DNA of 64,000 nucleotides from Acinetobacter bereziniae (GCA_009912575.1 WNDP01000003.1:1-64000); one strand, 5' to 3'. Shown: positions 1 through 9,174, counted from the first letter of the stretch. Notes: generated from the sequence alone by a model not told the origin. Program-made: numbers and translations.

Positions 1-98
1 AATTGAGTAAGGAGGCTGATTCATAGTTTTTGATATGTTTAAGTAAATTGCCCTATAGAATCTATTTAAAATTAAACTCAGTCTATTACATTAATGTA

Positions 99-359
99 TC
101 AGTCTATATTATCAATGTAATTGTCATCAGTTCCCACATCCAACGATGAATCACCATCAATAAAACAATACGGAACATTATGACAAGCATCGGCAATATC
201 ATAAATAGCTTTCAAAGTATCTTCCGCTTTTTGGGGATCATTTTTAGCGTTTCGAGCCATTGAACGAATAGTAACTAAACCACGCTGCAACCAATAAAGA
301 GCTTCCTTTTCAACATCGTTTAAATCTTTAGGACTTGTTTGAACACTAGAATCGACCAT
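99..359 (-). CDS. Hypothetical protein, 86 aa
   Basis: I do not recognise this small soluble protein. It is polar, begins with an ATG, and has an acidic C-terminal end rich in Asp. It has no signal peptide or membrane segment. It is the last of six closely spaced minus-strand genes apparently transcribed from the promoter near 2.57 kb. The Shine-Dalgarno sequence is weak, and coding status rests mainly on the operon context and uninterrupted frame. No function can be assigned. Confidence 0.6.
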   Translation of the reverse strand: MVDSSVQTSPKDLNDVEKEALYWLQRGLVTIRSMARNAKNDPQKAEDTLKAIYDIADACHNVPYCFIDGDSSLDVGTDDNYIDNID

Positions 360-371
360 AATATTTTCTCA

Positions 372-695
372 CTACCAAGTTAATTGTTTAATAAGCACCA
401 AAAGAATTAATAACATAAACACTTCAAATAATTTATTTAATGCTTTTGCTTTAAAACCCAAATGCCACTCGATACCACTCAATATAGCGGATGAAGCACA
501 ACTTATTGACATTAATATAATTGGTGCATCCCCCATTGGAAAGAGAAATACAGCAGACAAAGCAGCAATAGCACTACAGAATGTCAATAAGATTAAGAAA
601 GTTCTAATTCTACTTCCTGAATAATCGTCTTTTAGATTATCCTCACTCTCATCAAACGGCTTTAAAGCCAGTATTTTTTTTGGATCAAATTTCAA
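372..695 (-). CDS. Small membrane protein, TTG start
   Basis: A 107-aa protein with a polar N-terminus (about 30 residues) followed by hydrophobic segments around residues 31-50, 57-75 and 88-105, so probably an inner-membrane protein. The start chosen is TTG because a good Shine-Dalgarno GGAG lies 7 nt upstream and no ATG fits. It lies between two other genes of the same minus-strand operon. Family not recognised. Confidence 0.6.
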   Translation of the reverse strand: MKFDPKKILALKPFDESEDNLKDDYSGSRIRTFLILLTFCSAIAALSAVFLFPMGDAPIILMSISCASSAILSGIEWHLGFKAKALNKLFEVFMLLILLVLIKQLTW

Positions 696-728
696 TTATT
701 TACTCCACTGTTAGGATAAGGAACAATA

Positions 729-1457
729 TTATTGTTCCCCCTCTTTCAAATAGCTTTCTTTACTTTTCCGACCAAAAAAACCACAACCCAGCAAAGCAAA
801 ACCAAGTCCAGCAAAGCCAACACCCCAAGTAGCAAGATTCAAAAGAAGTTGCCCATGCGGTACATCTTCAACTGTTATGCTCAAAAACAAATTTAAGAAA
901 AAACCACTAAACAAACATAGACATGCCAAAATTAGATAGCTTGTTTGCTCATCTGATCTTCGGGAATCAAGAACAGCATCCTTTTGAGTATTAGATAATG
1001 ATCTTACAAACTTACCATCAATCAAGTTATCCTCTTGCTTGACTTCCAAAACTTGCAAAAGCTCATCCTGATCTACAATCACCCCTAACTTATCACCATT
1101 GGTAAATGTTAAGAGAATACGTGCTTCGGGCTTCTCTACACTTCCGCTTGAAGCATAGCCGAACATCCCACCTAAAATGACACCATCCACAATACTGTCA
1201 TCACCTGATGAAGCATCCATTAAGCCACCAACCAATGCCCAGGTTAAAACATTGTTTTTCCGTTTTCGCTTAAATGCCACTGATTTTCGCTGTCTGTCAT
1301 CATTAATTGAATCCACCACATTAATTGAATCCAATGCTTTTAAATTCCACGATGTGACAGTTCCTTGTAAATTAGTATCACTATCAAGCGCTTCTTGGAT
1401 GGTCGCATAATGCTGACCTAGTTTAATTATCAGTTCCTTACCTTGTGTACTTTTCAT
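729..1457 (-). CDS. Membrane protein of unknown function, 242 aa
   Basis: The N-terminal 150 residues are soluble, with a basic KRKRK stretch near residue 63 followed by a glycine-rich segment. Two hydrophobic helices lie at about residues 172-195 and 203-227, before a short charged C-terminus. The start is ATG with GGTGG upstream. A copy of the recurrent 14-bp palindrome lies 16 bp upstream of the start codon, so this gene and the two after it may respond separately to its binding protein. No family recognised. Confidence 0.65.
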   Translation of the reverse strand: MKSTQGKELIIKLGQHYATIQEALDSDTNLQGTVTSWNLKALDSINVVDSINDDRQRKSVAFKRKRKNNVLTWALVGGLMDASSGDDSIVDGVILGGMFGYASSGSVEKPEARILLTFTNGDKLGVIVDQDELLQVLEVKQEDNLIDGKFVRSLSNTQKDAVLDSRRSDEQTSYLILACLCLFSGFFLNLFLSITVEDVPHGQLLLNLATWGVGFAGLGFALLGCGFFGRKSKESYLKEGEQ

Positions 1458-1472
1458 TATCTTCCACCTTAT

Positions 1473-1486
1473 TTTCGGATCAGAAA
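1473..1486. promoter_or_regulatory. KorB-box-like palindrome, copy 1
   Basis: Exact TTTCGGATCAGAAA between two genes of the left operon, 16 bp upstream of a start codon and 1 bp after a stop codon. Confidence 0.6.
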
Positions 1487-1487
1487 T

Positions 1488-1790
1488 TTATTTAGAAGCA
1501 CTGTACTTCAATTTTATAGTTTCGTACTGCTTTAAGATTGTTTCAGCTTCTTCCTTTGTAATTCGCCCATCTTCAAGATATGGCTTAATTTCTTTATTAA
1601 ATTCTTTAGCAAAAGGCTGTTGTTGAGCCAATTCAACCGTAGCATTTACTTCTTTAAGTTGTTCAGCACTTGCATCGGTTATCCCATATACCCCCATGAC
1701 TACTACACCTATAAAAAAGATTGCAAAAATAATTACAACCCAACCAGCAAAAGTAAAATCACCAATGAAGCCATTTTGAGAATATTTCAT
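1488..1790 (-). CDS. Small membrane-anchored protein, 100 aa
   Basis: One hydrophobic helix near residues 13-36, then a charged helical C-terminal region rich in Lys and Glu. This is the layout of a bitopic inner-membrane protein with about 60 residues outside the bilayer. Start ATG with AAGGTGG upstream; the neighbours on both sides are about 10 bp away in the same direction. Function unknown. Confidence 0.65.
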   Translation of the reverse strand: MKYSQNGFIGDFTFAGWVVIIFAIFFIGVVVMGVYGITDASAEQLKEVNATVELAQQQPFAKEFNKEIKPYLEDGRITKEEAETILKQYETIKLKYSASK

Positions 1791-1799
1791 AAATCCACC

Positions 1800-2216
1800 T
1801 TATTTGTAAAACTGTCTATATTTTTCAATATCATAGGTCAATGTGTACTGAACGCCACCGTCACAAGAATACACATAAGAATCTTCATTAGAGCTAGAGA
1901 TAGCACCAACTACGGGCGACCCTTTTGTAGAAACACCCAATCCTAAACCTGTAGTGTTGTTCGCTTGAACATAATTCACTTGCTTACAATTTTGTGTAAA
2001 CATTTTAGCAGCACGTTTTTCATCATTACTGATATATCGGCTTGATGGATCATTTTCAGTGTTCAAAAATATATACAACAAACAACCACAACCAAGAAGC
2101 ACCCCAACACCCATTATCGGTAATGCCGTTCCTGGTTCACTTCTAAAAAAAATAGATGCTCCACCAGCCATAATAATAAGGAGACTAACAAACAATATAA
2201 TTTGTGAAATTTCCAT
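1800..2216 (-). CDS. Membrane protein of unknown function
   Basis: Two hydrophobic helices (about residues 5-25 and 33-53) precede a soluble C-terminal domain of about 80 residues with two Cys. I chose the ATG at 2216 because it is preceded by GAGAGAGG; an upstream TTG in frame lies directly against the stop codon of the previous gene and is less likely. Family not recognised. Confidence 0.6.
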   Translation of the reverse strand: MEISQIILFVSLLIIMAGGASIFFRSEPGTALPIMGVGVLLGCGCLLYIFLNTENDPSSRYISNDEKRAAKMFTQNCKQVNYVQANNTTGLGLGVSTKGSPVVGAISSSNEDSYVYSCDGGVQYTLTYDIEKYRQFYK

Positions 2217-2231
2217 CTCAACCTCTCTCAA

Positions 2232-2510
2232 TTAATCCACTAAGGCACGTTGTCTGTTGATAATGTTTTGTTTAGAATTTGGATCTTTTGCTTTTTCCAC
2301 TTCTTTCAGACAATCTTTCAAATAAGATTTTAAATTTCTCTTTGTAACGACACTACCACCACTAAAACCGTAATCACTTGTTTTTACTTTTATATCAAGA
2401 GCAACGTCAGGACATTCATTAAGAGCCTTTTTAATGTCTTCTGTAGATGCAGGACTTGAACAAGCAATTAAGCTCATCGGAATTAAGAAAATTATAATTT
2501 TCGCTTTCAC
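2232..2510 (-). CDS. Small lipoprotein, GTG start
   Basis: The N-terminus is a lipoprotein signal with a hydrophobic core ending in LIAC-SS, so the mature protein should be lipidated at Cys17. The remaining 75 residues are charged and contain two further Cys. The start is GTG with GAGGG about 9 nt upstream; an upstream ATG in the leader is out of frame and stops after five codons. It is the first gene of the left operon, directly behind a strong promoter and leader palindrome. In a conjugative plasmid an exclusion or envelope role is possible but not shown. Confidence 0.65.
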   Translation of the reverse strand: MKAKIIIFLIPMSLIACSSPASTEDIKKALNECPDVALDIKVKTSDYGFSGGSVVTKRNLKSYLKDCLKEVEKAKDPNSKQNIINRQRALVD

Positions 2511-2522
2511 GGTAAAACCCTC

Positions 2523-2593
2523 ATGGCTGTTGCCATATCCGTTGTTTGAGTGGTCATTATAATAAAATAAGCGTTATATTGTCAATAACGCTT
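2523..2593 (-). promoter_or_regulatory. Promoter cassette of the left operon
   Basis: On the minus strand: -35 TTGACA (2580-2585), 18-bp spacer, -10 TATAAT (2556-2561), then 19 bp to the leader palindrome ATGGC-AACA-GCCAT (2523-2536). The -35 is embedded in a perfect inverted repeat AAGCGTTAT-N7-ATAACGCTT (2569-2593), an obvious operator. Together with the KorB-like box at 2614-2627 this 105-bp block is identical to the one at 21728-21832. Confidence 0.8.
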
Positions 2594-2613
2594 TACAACA
2601 TAATACAAAATAA

Positions 2614-2627
2614 TTTCGGATCAGAAA
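2614..2627. promoter_or_regulatory. KorB-box-like palindrome, copy 2
   Basis: Exact TTTCGGATCAGAAA, 28 bp upstream of the -35 box of the left operon. It also contains the stop codon of the preceding gene. Confidence 0.65.
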
Positions 2628-3127
2628 TTTACATAAATACCAGCTGCAATACTTACTGCAATTAAAACTGGATACCACTTATAAAAACTCTTTTTCTCAA
2701 AGTAAAATTTAAACATTGAGGATGGCACACCAAAAAGAGCTATTGCAAAAATAGCACCACCAACTAAGGTCACTGACAAGTCTGGCCCATGTGCTTTATG
2801 AGCCAGGATGTTATAAAAATTTGTCAAAAAACTAATCACAAAAAATGGAAGCCACAATACAAACCTATTCTCTACCAAATGACTATTAAAGCTACCAATA
2901 TGGCAATTTATTTGACCATTATCACGGACATTTACAGTAATGTCGTAATCAGCTTTATGTTCTTGAATGTATTTTAAAAATGCTTTTTCATTTTTATTAA
3001 GATTATCCATTTTTTTCTCGCCAACTTCCATTGAAAATAATCTTGCTGTCAATAGATTAGGTTTCTTTTCAGGATTATTAAGTTCATCCATACCAGGAAG
3101 AACATAATCAAAAATTTCGTTGCTCAT
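2621..3127 (-). CDS. Membrane protein of unknown function, 168 aa
   Basis: The N-terminal 90 residues are soluble and charged. Three hydrophobic helices follow at about 90-108, 118-138 and 148-166. The start is ATG; the gene has its own promoter just upstream and its stop codon lies inside a KorB-like box. Not recognised. Confidence 0.6.
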   Translation of the reverse strand: MSNEIFDYVLPGMDELNNPEKKPNLLTARLFSMEVGEKKMDNLNKNEKAFLKYIQEHKADYDITVNVRDNGQINCHIGSFNSHLVENRFVLWLPFFVISFLTNFYNILAHKAHGPDLSVTLVGGAIFAIALFGVPSSMFKFYFEKKSFYKWYPVLIAVSIAAGIYVNF

Positions 3128-3150
3128 AATATACCCTCAATATTTATTTC

Positions 3151-3190
3151 ATCCTAAAAAATAAAGCGCCATTTGTCAATAGCGCTTTAC
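3151..3190 (-). promoter_or_regulatory. Promoter with degenerate operator
   Basis: Minus strand -35 TTGACA (3174-3179), 17-bp spacer, -10 TAGGAT (3151-3156). An imperfect inverted repeat AAAGCGCCA / TAGCGCTTT surrounds the -35, resembling the operator of the other plasmid cassettes. The leader palindrome is missing here. Confidence 0.5.
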
Positions 3191-3213
3191 CAACTACCCC
3201 ATACTGTTAAATA

Positions 3214-5403
3214 TTAAGTGCTTGATGTGTAATTAGGCTTACCTTTATCATCTTTATAGCTTTCTTTGCATTCAGGAAATCCTGAACACCCCCAAAATGC
3301 GTAAGACACCTTTCCTTTTTTCCCTGTACGTCTGATCAACCCTTTACCACAAGTTTTGCATTTATGTTGAGCTGAAACGGCTGGCTTAGGTTTAGGCTTC
3401 CCAGGTAGACCACCAGCATCAGGAGCAGTGTATCCACAGTTATCTCGATCAGAACACGCCCAAAAAGCATCTTTTCCTTTTGGCGTTATTCTTTTCAAAT
3501 AATACATTTTACAGCCTGGGCATTCATGTTGTTTAACCACTGACAAACTTGAGTTTTTTACCGCTTCAATTTCTGTAGATATAAACTCCATCAGGCCACG
3601 AACAAAATTTACCACATCATCTTTATTCTTTAAGGTTTTTTGTTGATCATGCCAAATTGCGGTCATATCAGGGAATTTAGCTGAATCAGGAAGCGCATCA
3701 TACAGTTTTTCACCCACTTCCGATGCAATTAGGTTTTTACCCTCCTCAACGATAAAGCCACGGTTTAAAAGCCCAGCAATAATAGAATCTCGTGTTGCTG
3801 GTGTACCGATCCCACCATTTTCACCCTCTTTACCCTTGTCTTTTTCCACAAGAATTTTTTTAAGTTCAGGATCACGGACATACTTAGCAACCCTGGTTAA
3901 ATCTTTTAAGAGGGTAGCAATGGTATAAAGTGGTTGTGGCTTAGTTGCTTTTTTCTCTGAACTAGCATCAATACAAACACCAAAAGAATTATTTTGAACC
4001 TGTCTCAAGTCAACACTTTCAGCTTCATCATTCTCTTTAATATCGTCATTGTCTGCATCATTTTTATAAAGCTTTTTCCAGCCCAAATCAGTCACAACAT
4101 TTGATACCGTCTTAAACTTATGCTGCTCACACTCTACATAAATTTCCGTTTCATCGTATTTCATGTTCGGGAAAAACTGTGCGATATATGCTCTTGCAAT
4201 TAATAAGTAAATTCGCTGTTCAGCTTCACTTAATCTTGAAAAATCAGCTGTACCCTCTGTAGGGATGATTGCATGGTGGGCGCTCACCTTTGAACTATTG
4301 AATGCACGGCTTTTGATCACTGGATCAGCTTTTTGGATCACCTGGGCAAAAATTGGTGCTGTTTCGAGAATTGCAGCAAGTACGCCTGGCGCATCTTCAT
4401 GCTGTTCGTCTGACAAATATTCACAGTCAGAACGGTTATAAGTGATTAACTGATGCTTTTCACGCAATGCTTGGGTGATTTCTTTGACTTTATCAGGCTT
4501 ATAGCCATATTTTCTTGAAGCATCGGCCTGTAGCTTTAAAAGGTTATATGGCAACACTGGTGGCGTTTCTTTTTGTGTTGTTTTGGCGCTAATCACTTTA
4601 GCTTGTTTGCCTTTTACATCATCAACAATTTTTTGAGCCTGTTCAGCGCTGATCAATCGTTTCTTATCATCCACTTGATCAGTATCAATAATTTGATAGC
4701 GCCCATTAAATTGACAACCTGTAATATCGAACCGAGCCGAAACGTTGTAATAAAATGCTTGTTTATGTGCCTTAAATTCACGGCAACGACGCACAACAAG
4801 ACCCAAGATAGGAGTTTGCACCCTACCTACGCTTAAAACGCCATCAAAGCCACTAGAACGTGCTTTAAGGGTATATCCCCTAGTCATGTTGTATCCGTAC
4901 AACTGATCCCCTACAGATCTAGCTTCCGCAGCAGCAGACATAAATTGAAATTCACTGTTCGGACGGATATTTGCTAATGCCTTTTGAACAAGCTTTAAGT
5001 TGAAATCATTGATCAATACACGATAAACAGGTTTTGTATTTCCACAAAATTCCAGCAATTCATCTACAAGCAATTGGCCCTCATCGTCAGGATCACCAGC
5101 ATTAACCACAGCATCAACTGAATTTACGAGATTAAAGATAATCTTTACTTGTTTTTGCTTATCATCACTGATCATTTTTTGCCATGGAATAAAGCTAAAT
5201 GGAAGATCATCCAAGTTCCATTTGCTATATTTCTGATCGTATTCTTCGGGATCAGAAAGTCTTAGCATGTGACCATAGCACCATGTAACAATGTCATTTC
5301 CGCAAGTGTAATAACCGTCTGACTTTGAACCTGTCTTATTACCCAATCCAGCACAAATTGCTTCTGCTAATTCAGGTTTTTCTGCAATGAATAATCTTCT
5401 CAT
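3214..5403 (-). CDS. topB: Type IA DNA topoisomerase III (TraE/TopB-like)
   Basis: A 729-aa topoisomerase that cuts and rejoins one DNA strand through a 5'-phosphotyrosine. The TOPRIM domain has Glu8 in the IAEKP motif and DPDDEGQ at 104-110, where the usual acidic DxDxE reads D104-D106-E108. The active-site Tyr is Y322 in ITYNRSDC. Two C-terminal zinc-finger modules follow (CPGC...C, and CKTCGKG...CSGFPEC). RP4 carries a homologue, TraE, in its transfer region. It lies after the trb genes, separated from trbI by a terminator-like hairpin and a KorB-like box 15 bp before its ATG, so it is probably expressed and regulated on its own. Confidence 0.93.
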   Translation of the reverse strand: MRRLFIAEKPELAEAICAGLGNKTGSKSDGYYTCGNDIVTWCYGHMLRLSDPEEYDQKYSKWNLDDLPFSFIPWQKMISDDKQKQVKIIFNLVNSVDAVVNAGDPDDEGQLLVDELLEFCGNTKPVYRVLINDFNLKLVQKALANIRPNSEFQFMSAAAEARSVGDQLYGYNMTRGYTLKARSSGFDGVLSVGRVQTPILGLVVRRCREFKAHKQAFYYNVSARFDITGCQFNGRYQIIDTDQVDDKKRLISAEQAQKIVDDVKGKQAKVISAKTTQKETPPVLPYNLLKLQADASRKYGYKPDKVKEITQALREKHQLITYNRSDCEYLSDEQHEDAPGVLAAILETAPIFAQVIQKADPVIKSRAFNSSKVSAHHAIIPTEGTADFSRLSEAEQRIYLLIARAYIAQFFPNMKYDETEIYVECEQHKFKTVSNVVTDLGWKKLYKNDADNDDIKENDEAESVDLRQVQNNSFGVCIDASSEKKATKPQPLYTIATLLKDLTRVAKYVRDPELKKILVEKDKGKEGENGGIGTPATRDSIIAGLLNRGFIVEEGKNLIASEVGEKLYDALPDSAKFPDMTAIWHDQQKTLKNKDDVVNFVRGLMEFISTEIEAVKNSSLSVVKQHECPGCKMYYLKRITPKGKDAFWACSDRDNCGYTAPDAGGLPGKPKPKPAVSAQHKCKTCGKGLIRRTGKKGKVSYAFWGCSGFPECKESYKDDKGKPNYTSST

Positions 5404-5418
5404 CTTCCCACCTATTAT

Positions 5419-5432
5419 TTTCTGATCCGAAA
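5419..5432. promoter_or_regulatory. KorB-box-like palindrome, copy 3
   Basis: TTTCTGATCCGAAA (the reverse complement form), 15 bp upstream of the topoisomerase start codon. Confidence 0.6.
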
Positions 5433-5436
5433 ATTA

Positions 5437-5460
5437 TTAAGGTTGCTTTCGCAACCTTAA
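5437..5460 (-). terminator. Hairpin after trbI
   Basis: Perfect stem TTAAGGTTGC / GCAACCTTAA with a 4-nt loop, followed on the minus strand by an AT-rich run ending in TTTT. It lies 17 bp after the trbI stop codon and probably ends the trb transcript at least partially. Confidence 0.6.
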
Positions 5461-5476
5461 TTTTTTGATCTTTGAC

Positions 5477-6919
5477 TTACTTGTAAGGCTTTAAGATCAT
5501 GTCTTTAGACACCATGACATTTAACTTATAGCCAGGGCGAATTTTAATCGTAGGCGCAATATTCATATTCTTACGAATAAGCTCTTGACCTGTTTGTGAC
5601 CACTGACGACCTAATTCTTCTGACAGTGTTTCACCACTTGATTTGTTATCACTATTGTTATCATCTGTAGCAATTTGCCCAGCAGCGGAGAACATCGAAA
5701 TCAACGCAGCTTGTCCAAAAATACGACCATAATGATTACTCACCTTGTCTTTCAAGCCTGTGTAACCAGCCTGATCAACACCAGCAAAGTTAATGCTAAT
5801 CGAGCTACCATTTGGATAAATCAAACGTTCCCAAGCGACCATTGCACGTTTTTGACCATAAGTAACCGCACTATTATAAGAACCAATCAACTTAGTTCCT
5901 TGAGGGATCAATAAGTATTTACCTGTTGGACTGTCATATACGTTCTGTGAAACCTGGGCAATAATTTGACCTGGTAAATCACTATTCATACCTGTAATCA
6001 AGATACCTGGAATAACCGTACCAGCTTTAACCTCATAGTCAGAGATTTTATCAACCAGTGCTTTGTTTAAGTAAACGTCTTTGTTGCGATCTTGGTCAGC
6101 CCATGATTGCTTTTTCGTTTGACCATTAGCTGTATCAAACGCATCAAGTTCGCCAGGCATACCGCCAACATCACCACCGCCTGAACGTCCACCAGGCAAC
6201 AATCCACTTAAAGAACCACTAGCACCAGTCGGCATAGCCATTGCACCACGCCCACCACCATTAACTGTACTACTAGCATTTAAAACACCAGCTAAAGCAG
6301 ATTGACGGTCATACATAGCTTGCATACGATCAGCCGATTCTTTTGCACGTTGCTGGTCAATTTGTTGCTCACGTTGAAAAGCTAAATCATTTTTTTGGCG
6401 TATTCTGTCAAGCTCAAGCAATCGTCTCTTGTTTTCAAAATCTTCAACTGAACCCTCAACAACTTGAGGCATTTGAGCATTTGGATCGGCTACTTGTGTT
6501 GGATCAGAACAAGGCGCTTGTTTAGGTGTGCCATCAGGATTCATAACAGGTTTACCCTGGTTATCCAAAACAGCTGTTAAGCAGTTATCACCTGGCTTAC
6601 CTGTTTGCTGCTCTTTAAGTGGATCAACAGCCCCACTCTTTTTATCACCAGCAAACAGATCAACAGGCGCACCTTGAGAATCACCAGGGCCACCATCTTG
6701 CATAGCATCTTGTTGTTGAACATCCTTATTACCTGCTTGAATCAGAGTAATAAGAATCAAGCCAATAACAACAATCCCGATTACAAAAGCAATAGCCATA
6801 GGTAGTTTAGTCAATCGACGACCACCGCTTAAAATTGATTTTTTACCCTCTTGGATACCTACTGGTTTTGTCGGATTCAACTTATCGTCAGCTGGAGCAT
6901 TATTTTCATTTTCAGACAT
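5477..6919 (-). CDS. trbI: TrbI/VirB10 mating-pair channel protein
   Basis: VirB10-family protein, 480 aa, that spans both membranes and links the inner-membrane complex to the TrbG outer ring. A cytoplasmic N-terminus of about 40 residues is followed by one membrane helix (about 41-60), a Pro/Gln-rich periplasmic linker, and the conserved C-terminal beta-barrel domain (from about residue 290). The ATG was chosen over an upstream TTG because a G-rich Shine-Dalgarno precedes it; its start overlaps the end of trbH by 8 bp. In RP4 trbI also follows trbH. Confidence 0.93.
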   Translation of the reverse strand: MSENENNAPADDKLNPTKPVGIQEGKKSILSGGRRLTKLPMAIAFVIGIVVIGLILITLIQAGNKDVQQQDAMQDGGPGDSQGAPVDLFAGDKKSGAVDPLKEQQTGKPGDNCLTAVLDNQGKPVMNPDGTPKQAPCSDPTQVADPNAQMPQVVEGSVEDFENKRRLLELDRIRQKNDLAFQREQQIDQQRAKESADRMQAMYDRQSALAGVLNASSTVNGGGRGAMAMPTGASGSLSGLLPGGRSGGGDVGGMPGELDAFDTANGQTKKQSWADQDRNKDVYLNKALVDKISDYEVKAGTVIPGILITGMNSDLPGQIIAQVSQNVYDSPTGKYLLIPQGTKLIGSYNSAVTYGQKRAMVAWERLIYPNGSSISINFAGVDQAGYTGLKDKVSNHYGRIFGQAALISMFSAAGQIATDDNNSDNKSSGETLSEELGRQWSQTGQELIRKNMNIAPTIKIRPGYKLNVMVSKDMILKPYK

Positions 6920-7361
6920 TACGATCCCCCCCAACTGTATATTTACCTAACCAAACCCATTTTTTTTGCCAATACACAGCCATTGTTGATGCACGTTTTT
7001 GGTCAATATAGACATTAACCAAAAGCCCATTAACTAAAGGACTGACTTCATATCGCACAATATGGATAGCTTCCGATTCGCTCTCAGGAACGTTACTAAT
7101 GGCATAACCTTTCGCTTTAAAAGCATCTTCTAGGACAGCATCAAGATTGCGATATTTACTTTGAGCTAAATAAATTGTGCTTTGAGCTGGTGGAAGCTTA
7201 AATGAAACATAATCAACAATTGCTGGTACAACCACTTCCGCAGAATCGCTTGTTACCCCTTTTGCATATGATTTTGTTGCTACTGGTTGGGTAGCACACC
7301 CAACCATTGCAAAAGGAAATATAGCAGCACCAGTAATTAGCAATGCTTTAATCATTTGCAT
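6912..7361 (-). CDS. trbH: TrbH-like outer-membrane lipoprotein
   Basis: A 149-aa lipoprotein with lipobox AMVGC (Cys22). It lies between trbG and trbI, exactly where RP4 has trbH, the VirB7-position lipoprotein that stabilises TrbG. The body is a mixed alpha/beta domain without further Cys. Start is the first ATG, 9 nt after GAGG; a second ATG two codons later is possible. Sequence similarity to TrbH is modest, so the call rests on lipobox, size and position. Confidence 0.8.
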   Translation of the reverse strand: MQMIKALLITGAAIFPFAMVGCATQPVATKSYAKGVTSDSAEVVVPAIVDYVSFKLPPAQSTIYLAQSKYRNLDAVLEDAFKAKGYAISNVPESESEAIHIVRYEVSPLVNGLLVNVYIDQKRASTMAVYWQKKWVWLGKYTVGGDRNV

Positions 7362-7363
7362 TA

Positions 7364-8359
7364 TTAATTACCTCGCTCATCACGAATGATGTCAACTTTT
7401 ACTTGTTTACGGCCTACGCCACTGATCAACATTGCCCGATCAATCACAGAATCGACCACAAAGCGATCACCAACAAGACGATAGTTAATTAACTGCTCTT
7501 TATCATCCGATCCAACAGATAACAATGTTGGTAACTCTTGGTTAGAACTGCTAACTTTTTTGGAGAACTGGATAAAAGTTTTTGCGCCATCAGTGTAAAC
7601 ACGTAAAGGCTTCCAAGATGGATTATCCCCACGCATTTTAAAACCAAAATCAAGACCCGAAACATTACCACCATCACTCATAATAGTTGCATCACGTACA
7701 GCCTTAACTTGTGCCTGATAACGTTCCATAGCACGTTTTTGATCTTCGGGATAATTAAAAGCAACCAAAGGCATCCAGTCATCAATACGGCTAACCAGCT
7801 TAATTACATACAAGCGACGATCAGTAGTAACTGTTAAGTTTGTACTTAAACCGCTATCTGTTGCTTTAACGATTAAGTATGTAGTTGTATTTTCACCTGA
7901 TCCTGTAACGCTAGGTGTAATTTTCCAACGCACAGCATCACCAGCATCCATTTGTGTCATGGTTTCACCTGGTTCAAGGCGAATCGCACAGGCGTACATA
8001 GGCGCACAAACCAAAGCAGGCATTGATGCACCAAACTGAAACATCACAGCACCAGCATCACCACGCCCAGGCATGTCACTTTTATTCATCCACTCATAGG
8101 ACAAAGCAGCACCTTTTGCTTCTTTAGGCTTTAAGTTTGAGTTAATGCCATTTAAATAATTAGTTGGCATATTGTTTGTACTAGAAGCAACCAATGCCCC
8201 ACCATTAGGATTTGTTAGATTAGCCAACTGTGGTTGAAGCTGGTTAAGAATCGCTGCTTGTTGGGCTAACATACCACCATCATTACTAAGATCGGCTGGT
8301 TCAGCTGCAATTGTGGTCATTGAAGCACTTAATGCCAAAAGAGAAATCAGTTTTTTCAT
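7364..8359 (-). CDS. trbG: TrbG/VirB9 outer-membrane ring protein
   Basis: A 331-aa VirB9-family protein of the type IV secretion outer-membrane core complex. It has a Sec signal peptide ending near TIAA-E (residue 19), an N-terminal periplasmic domain with the beta-sandwich typical of VirB9, and a C-terminal domain including the QFSKKV and FVVDSVIDRAMLI segments that match the family. It is separated by 2 bp from trbH, so the two are translationally coupled. Confidence 0.92.
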   Translation of the reverse strand: MKKLISLLALSASMTTIAAEPADLSNDGGMLAQQAAILNQLQPQLANLTNPNGGALVASSTNNMPTNYLNGINSNLKPKEAKGAALSYEWMNKSDMPGRGDAGAVMFQFGASMPALVCAPMYACAIRLEPGETMTQMDAGDAVRWKITPSVTGSGENTTTYLIVKATDSGLSTNLTVTTDRRLYVIKLVSRIDDWMPLVAFNYPEDQKRAMERYQAQVKAVRDATIMSDGGNVSGLDFGFKMRGDNPSWKPLRVYTDGAKTFIQFSKKVSSSNQELPTLLSVGSDDKEQLINYRLVGDRFVVDSVIDRAMLISGVGRKQVKVDIIRDERGN

Positions 8360-8374
8360 TATTCAATTCCTATA

Positions 8375-9067
8375 TTAAAGTTTTGCTGACCAGCTGAAAT
8401 CATCCACATAAACCCCCATTGGGTTCATCATAATTGTGGCTTCATCTTTTGGTGGATTAAGTCCGATGGTTAAAATGGCTTGCATATTTGCTGTACCAAT
8501 GGTCATACCCTCACGATCCGTTTTCGTTTCAATCCACTCGATTTGCCAAGTGTTTGCTGTCATCGGTAATGCAGATTTAAGCTCAATGCTTACTGTCTCT
8601 GTTTGGGCACGTTGGAAAGGATTGTTTTTCTGATAGTAGCTATTCATCTTGTTATATGAAGCACCCTTTGGACGCAACATTGAATAAACAACTTTAATTT
8701 GCTTGTTTTGAGCAGCAGCATCGGTATAAATACTTCGTGAAGCATCAATAAATGACGCAAGCTGTGCCTGAATAACTCGATCATCAGGTCTACGTGCTAC
8801 ATCAGCACGAGCTGTTGCTACCGTTGTACCCAATTTATCAACTTGTACAACATAAGGAACGAGCTTATTTTGTGCGCCAATGTAGACATTTCCACAAACC
8901 GCAACAAGAGCAACGAGCATAGAACCCAAAGCAATTAGTCGCCAATTTTTAGCTTGAGCGATATAACTACCATATCGTTCATTCCACTCTCGACGAGCAT
9001 CCATGTAAGGATTTTTACCAGGGCTATTCTCTACTGGTGTAGATTTAGGGGAACTTTGTTTTTTCAT
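8375..9067 (-). CDS. trbF: TrbF/VirB8 inner-membrane assembly protein
   Basis: VirB8-family protein, 230 aa: short cytoplasmic tail, one membrane helix (about 43-65) and a periplasmic NTF2-like domain that nucleates channel assembly. An upstream in-frame ATG exists, but the frame there runs through the leader palindrome, so I start at the ATG at 9067, which has GAGAG upstream. It opens the second half of the trb cluster (trbF-G-H-I) and has its own promoter, so this half can be expressed separately from trbB-L. Confidence 0.93.
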   Translation of the reverse strand: MKKQSSPKSTPVENSPGKNPYMDARREWNERYGSYIAQAKNWRLIALGSMLVALVAVCGNVYIGAQNKLVPYVVQVDKLGTTVATARADVARRPDDRVIQAQLASFIDASRSIYTDAAAQNKQIKVVYSMLRPKGASYNKMNSYYQKNNPFQRAQTETVSIELKSALPMTANTWQIEWIETKTDREGMTIGTANMQAILTIGLNPPKDEATIMMNPMGVYVDDFSWSAKL

Positions 9068-9079
9068 TTCAAAACTCTC

Positions 9080-9142
9080 ATGGCTGTTGCCATATTGTTT
9101 ATGCACAAGCGTACTATACTAATCGAATAGTACACTTGTCAA
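9080..9142 (-). promoter_or_regulatory. trbF promoter with leader palindrome
   Basis: Minus strand -35 TTGACA (9137-9142), 18-bp spacer, -10 TATAGT (9113-9118), then 19 bp to ATGGC-AACA-GCCAT (9080-9093). The operator differs from the other cassettes: the inverted repeat GTACTAT / ATAGTAC (9111-9117, 9127-9133) overlaps the -10 instead of the -35. Confidence 0.75.
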
Positions 9143-9174
9143 TATGGCTTTACATTATTTAAAAAACGATAATT